Translations under genes and position numbers: made by a program
NCBI GenBank assembly: GCA_020402865.1
Contig: JADBYT010000006.1
Location: 124,001 to 188,000 of the forward strand
Length of the DNA stretch: 64,000 bases
Source: Bacteroidota bacterium
Lineage (GTDB): Bacteria; Bacteroidota; Bacteroidia; Palsa-965
Direction of reading: 5' to 3'
The notes under the pieces: generated by a model
Told to the model about the DNA's origin: nothing
Database searches by the model: none
The model's input: the letters and a program-made list of their open reading frames with translations, nothing else
Shown here: in pieces, positions 61,101 to 64,000 of the stretch
How positions within the stretch are numbered: position 1 is the first letter of the stretch
How the letters are laid out: the number at the start of each line of letters is the position of its first letter

Positions 61101-64000
61101 GCCGGGCAAACAGATAAGTCCGCTTGCCGGTGTAGCTGTTACTGTGGGCAAGCCGTTTACAGTAATTGCTATGGTTACAGATGCCGTTGATGCACAACCA
61201 TCGTTAATGGTTAACGTGTATGTACCTGTTGCAGCAGCTGTAACGGCCGAAAGGGTGGGGTTCTGGCTGCTGGAGGTAAAGCTGTTGGGGCCTGTCCAGG
61301 AGTAGGTAAACGGCGCTCCGCCACCTACTGCACCACCATTAAGCGTGATGTTTGACCCTGCGCAAACTGTTGCAGCCGGGCTGGCCGAAGCTGTTGCACT
61401 CAGTACCGAACCTGCTGTAATAGATACAGTTTGTGTTGATGTACAACCGCCGTTTGCAGCAGTTACCGTGTAGGTGGTAGATGCTGTTACAGCAGAAGCA
61501 AGCGGGTTGCTGATTGCTGTATTGTTCAAGAAGGTAGCGGGAGACCAAGAATAGGTAGGTGCTCCGCCGTTCGGCGACCAGCGATAACCATCAGGTACGG
61601 TTACAGTCCAGGTAACGTTGTTGCGGCCCGGAGCTACAAAAGCAGTAGTACCGGCAGCATTCTGGATACCTTGAACCGCAGCGTTATTTCCTGTAGAGCC
61701 TGTAGTGTGCGCTTCAATTACGTTGGTGCTTTCAAAAATCACCACCTGTGTAGTAAAGCTGCCTACAGCAGAGTAGAAGTTACCAGCAGTCCAGTTAACA
61801 ACCAAACGGCGGTTGGGAGCTGTTCCGGTTACAAAATAGTTGATGGTTCCCGTTGTGCGGAAGTCCATATCTGTGCATACAGGTCCAATTACCGGACGGG
61901 GGGCAAAGGCAGAAGGCCAGGTATTGTAGTAACCGGTAAATGTATTGGGAGCACCGGCACCAAGTACCATAAATCCGTTGCTGGAAACAGCAAACGAACT
62001 GTAGCTGGTTCCGAAAAACATAAAGTTAAACGGAATAGCAAGGTTCTGCCAGCCACCGTCATCAAGTGTACCTGATGAAAGCGGAGTAACAGCTACACCT
62101 GCGTTGGCAAGTGTGGTTACGCCTGAGCCAGGAGTAGGAATCAGTGTATAAGGAATAACAGCTCCGGTGTATGAAGTTGTTGTAGCAGCGGCAGCTTGCA
62201 ATTGTGAGTTTCCGCCATTGCAGATAGCTGCCGGTGTTGCGGTTACAGCACTAAAGCTGGGCGATTCGGCTACTGTAATAGCAGCTGTTGCTGTGTTTAC
62301 GCAGCCGTTAGCATCGGTACCGGTAACTGTATAGGTTGTGGTTGCAGCCGGGTTGGCAGTTACGTTTGCACCAGTTGTGGCCGACAAACCTGTTGCAGGC
62401 AACCAGGCGTATGTTGATGCTCCGCTTGCTGTAAGTGCTGCCGGGCTTCCGGCCGGAACGCAGATTGTACCGGTTGAAGGTGTAACGGCAACTGAGGGAA
62501 GAGCATTAACACTAACTGTAAATTGTGAGGTTGTTGCTGATAAACCGCTCGATGTACAAGTAACTGTAACCACATAATATGTGGTAGCAGTAAGCGGTCC
62601 GGTTGCCTGTGTGTTCGATGTACCGAGCAATGTGGTATAAGGTCCGCCGTTGGTTGTTGCTGATGCCCACTGATAAGTGATGCCGCCACCAGACGAAGAT
62701 CCGGAAAGTGTAAGTGTAGTTCCCAGGCCTGAACAAACAGATGTAACACCTGTAATGCTTCCGGCTGTAGGTGTTCCGGTGCAACCATTAATAATGTATG
62801 CTCCGATATCATTATCCGGTGTACGGGGAGCACAGTTAAGATCTGCTGTAATGTAAGCCGGAGGTGCTGTTCCCACACTGTTCAGTGCAATTGTACCGGC
62901 TCCGAGATCGGATACAGGATTAATAAACAAAGGATCTAATGATACTGAGTTTGCATCCATCCCAACCATAGCAGCTTGCCAGTTGGCAAGAGTTGTGTAA
63001 GTTACCGCAGCACCCTGACCCAGGAAGCCCGTAACACCGGCATCAGCAGCCAGATAAAGATCATTATAGTTGGAAACAGTGCCTGTATTACCAATTGCTG
63101 TTGCAGTAGGTGTTACATATACAAAGTGACGGGCAACGCCGGTTTGCGCAGGAGTGAAGTTGGCAAAGATGTTGTTTTGCACAGTGTAAATCGGGCCGGT
63201 GGTTGTGCTTACCTCAAAAGCAGCACTGCTCAGGTTCAGAGAGCCGGATCCGTTAATGCTTACGCTGTTGTTGTAAATTTCATACGTCTGCGTGGTTGCT
63301 CCGCCTGTGCCGCTGATGAAAATACCTCTCAGCGTGCGGGTTGCGGTTGCAACACCGGTATAAGCAGAAGTGATTTCAGAAACAGCGTTGTTGAACACAC
63401 GAAGTGTATGTGTGCCGGTTGTCGTGTGCGACATCCGAATACCGGCAATACCGGTTGTTGAAGATGTGCTGATGTTGCGTACTGTTTGAATTCTATTGTT
63501 ACTTACAGTACTTGTTCCCTGAAAGGTATTGATAACAATACCATCGGTTTGTGCAGCATTGCCCGAAACGTTGCGGATGCTGTTGTTTGAAATGGTAAAT
63601 CCGCTCAGGTTGGTGGCAAGAATGCCATACGTTGCGCTTGTGCCGTTTCCAATATCGTTTGCCGTTGCCGGGTTTCCGATGGTGTTGAAGGTGGCGCAGT
63701 TGGTGCGTACAACTTGTGTATTAACATCGGGGAAAGCAGCATTGCTCAACAACTGGATACCTGCATACACATTGGTAATGCTGAAATCTCTGAATGTGTT
63801 GTTGGAATTAGCGCCGGTAGCGGCTGTTGGTATGGTTATTACGTTTGAAAAGAAACCACGGCTGCCGGTGTTTGCACGGTTCATGGTTACGGTAACGTTT
63901 GAAATAACGTTGTTGGTAGCACCATCAGTAGCCGAACTATTGTAGATACCTACGCCATGATCGACAGTTTGATTTCCAATGTTGCCACGGATATCAAGGT
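58167..64000 (-). CDS. Giant T9SS-secreted repeat protein (5-prime end outside window)
   Basis: The frame is open from 58167 to the window edge (at least 1944 residues). The in-frame ATG at 63884 is internal, because coding sequence of the same type continues upstream of it. From the visible N-terminus: a right-handed beta-helix-like region (ISNNSIRNVSGN repeats), then Ig/PKD-like repeats about 70-90 residues long that begin with TVCAGSNITLNGG-type sequences. A GEVED-type domain follows (AAWIDFNQNGVLNDAGEKLGES, QSTYGETEDYIITI), then five near-identical 70-71-residue repeats and a type A sorting domain (TIYPNPNLGQFIIDLG, GGIYLIRITDG). Probably a surface adhesin or matrix protein. Confidence 0.9.
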   Translation of the reverse strand, partial: LDIRGNIGNQTVDHGVGIYNSSATDGATNNVISNVTVTMNRANTGSRGFFSNVITIPTAATGANSNNTFRDFSITNVYAGIQLLSNAAFPDVNTQVVRTNCATFNTIGNPATANDIGNGTSATYGILATNLSGFTISNNSIRNVSGNAAQTDGIVINTFQGTSTVSNNRIQTVRNISTSSTTGIAGIRMSHTTTGTHTLRVFNNAVSEITSAYTGVATATRTLRGIFISGTGGATTQTYEIYNNSVSINGSGSLNLSSAAFEVSTTTGPIYTVQNNIFANFTPAQTGVARHFVYVTPTATAIGNTGTVSNYNDLYLAADAGVTGFLGQGAAVTYTTLANWQAAMVGMDANSVSLDPLFINPVSDLGAGTIALNSVGTAPPAYITADLNCAPRTPDNDIGAYIINGCTGTPTAGSITGVTSVCSGLGTTLTLSGSSSGGGITYQWASATTNGGPYTTLLGTSNTQATGPLTATTYYVVTVTCTSSGLSATTSQFTVSVNALPSVAVTPSTGTICVPAGSPAALTASGASTYAWLPATGLSATTGANVTANPAATTTYTVTGTDANGCVNTATAAITVAESPSFSAVTATPAAICNGGNSQLQAAAATTTSYTGAVIPYTLIPTPGSGVTTLANAGVAVTPLSSGTLDDGGWQNLAIPFNFMFFGTSYSSFAVSSNGFMVLGAGAPNTFTGYYNTWPSAFAPRPVIGPVCTDMDFRTTGTINYFVTGTAPNRRLVVNWTAGNFYSAVGSFTTQVVIFESTNVIEAHTTGSTGNNAAVQGIQNAAGTTAFVAPGRNNVTWTVTVPDGYRWSPNGGAPTYSWSPATFLNNTAISNPLASAVTASTTYTVTAANGGCTSTQTVSITAGSVLSATASASPAATVCAGSNITLNGGAVGGGAPFTYSWTGPNSFTSSSQNPTLSAVTAAATGTYTLTINDGCASTASVTIAITVNGLPTVTATPASGLICLPGGSPVTITAGGAATYTWLPVTALTPSTGAVVSANPTATTTYTVTGTAANGCVNTATATITVGQALTMSSVTATPATVCSGGSSVLAASASLPPASYCQPVYTNGSVFGDYVSSVVLNTLNSPSGASVAPFYTLFPATAPTTTTLVAGSTYTITLTAGTYTLNDLAAWIDFNQNGVLNDAGEKLGESNNVGASPASTSFTFTVPLTAINGQVRLRVRDMDYSGTGIMDPCASQSTYGETEDYIITITGGASPATFSWSPGTFLSSTTGASVNATGVTAATTYTATATASSGCTATGTVTISLPPALTSAGSVSPSNTVCAASNLTLSATPTGGLAPYTYAWTGPNSFTASTASPAITAITTAGSGTYTCVITDNCGTTSTVTVAVTVNALPSVSITGTNTICAGGSTVLTGTSGGTSQWYLNGVMIPSATSNTYTATLPGVYNLIKTNTNGCSDSAAVGFTLVVNALPTVTAAATSTTVCSGDTVTFTGSGATTYVWSGGVTDGVATALTTGGFYSVVGTDANGCTDADSVQITVNALPTVTAAATSATVCSGDTVTFTGSGATTYVWSGGVTDGVATAVTTAGFYSVVGTDANGCTDADSVQITVNALPVVALGADTAQCGGSVVLDAGNAGATYSWSTSGSGQTETVTASGSYSVMVTDNNNCSSSDTISVTINALPVVALGADTVNCNGASITLDAGNAGATYSWSTSGSGQTETVSTSGLYSVMVTDSNGCMASDTIQVSISNGVVVALGADTTVCGGPVVLDAGNAGSTYLWNNTTTAQTNTVSASGSYSVMVTDANGCMGSDTISVVINALPVVSFTIAQATICADDAALTLTGTPAGGSFSGPGVSGTTFTPLTLTGNQTIIYTYTDSSGCTATATDIIFVDPCSGVSDPSQSFNNTTIYPNPNLGQFIIDLGYVPNDVVNVEVMNSIGQLVQAFTITTTNKQVDLSNYEGGIYLIRITDGANTTTRRVVKQ
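58660..59706 (-). repeat. Intragenic tandem repeats of 210 and 213 bp
   Basis: Two 213-bp units (59281-59493 and 59494-59706) are about 95% identical and encode 71 residues each (VTFTGSGATTYVWSG). Next to them, three units with a 210-bp period (LGADT...DAGNAGATYSWST type) are more diverged. The near-identity at third codon positions shows recent duplication or conversion. Confidence 0.8.

Overview
The window comes from a Bacteroidota (Bacteroidetes) chromosome. Signs of this are gliding-motility lipoprotein GldH, three secreted proteins with type IX secretion (T9SS) type A C-terminal sorting domains, many small Cys-anchored lipoproteins, an IPExxxVDY-family protein, the ileS-dksA-lspA order, and promoters of the TAnnTTTG type with no obvious Shine-Dalgarno sequences. 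The core is roughly half G+C. Two stretches (about 19.3-24.5 kb and 35.6-36.6 kb) are clearly AT-rich and look acquired. No tRNA, rRNA, CRISPR array or transposase gene was seen.

Layout. 1-9006 (minus): a cell-surface glycan block with two paralogous polytopic membrane proteins (the first frameshifted in a poly-A/T run), a methyltransferase, two GT2 glycosyltransferases and two large GT-C-like membrane proteins. 9009-13887 (minus): 3-oxoacid CoA-transferase subunits scoA and scoB separated by an acyltransferase-3 gene, downstream of a class A penicillin-binding protein. 13996-19141 (minus): an MDR oxidoreductase, a lipoprotein/DUF4386 fusion, an alkaline-phosphatase-superfamily protein, gldH and ricT. 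19520-24407 (plus): AT-rich island with three different SIR2-like proteins, two of them each followed by a small polytopic membrane protein. This is the best candidate for an undescribed (probably anti-phage) system. 24693-41188: housekeeping genes (pyk, M42 peptidase, cyclophilin, GH-A hydrolase, pheS, NAT, CvpA, pgk), small lipoproteins and a second small AT-rich cassette. 41408-44329: large T9SS BNR-repeat protein. 44674-48934: holB, a PhyH-like dioxygenase, a RidA/aminomuconate-deaminase-like gene and a GT39-like gene. 48975-50313: two related toxin-antitoxin pairs, with an 85-bp direct repeat of the GT39 3-prime end in front of each. 50642-57977: ileS, a histone-H1-like gene, a DksA paralogue fused to an H1-like tail, lspA and asd. 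58167-end (minus): a giant repetitive T9SS protein that runs off the window.

Repeats. Four intergenic gaps carry copies of one dispersed element about 130-185 bp long (conserved GGAGCGAACC and GGGCTAGAAA ends, with a hairpin whose stem sequence differs but still pairs). Two other gaps carry MITE-like inverted-repeat elements that share an internal core. Several convergent gene ends have clear hairpin terminators.
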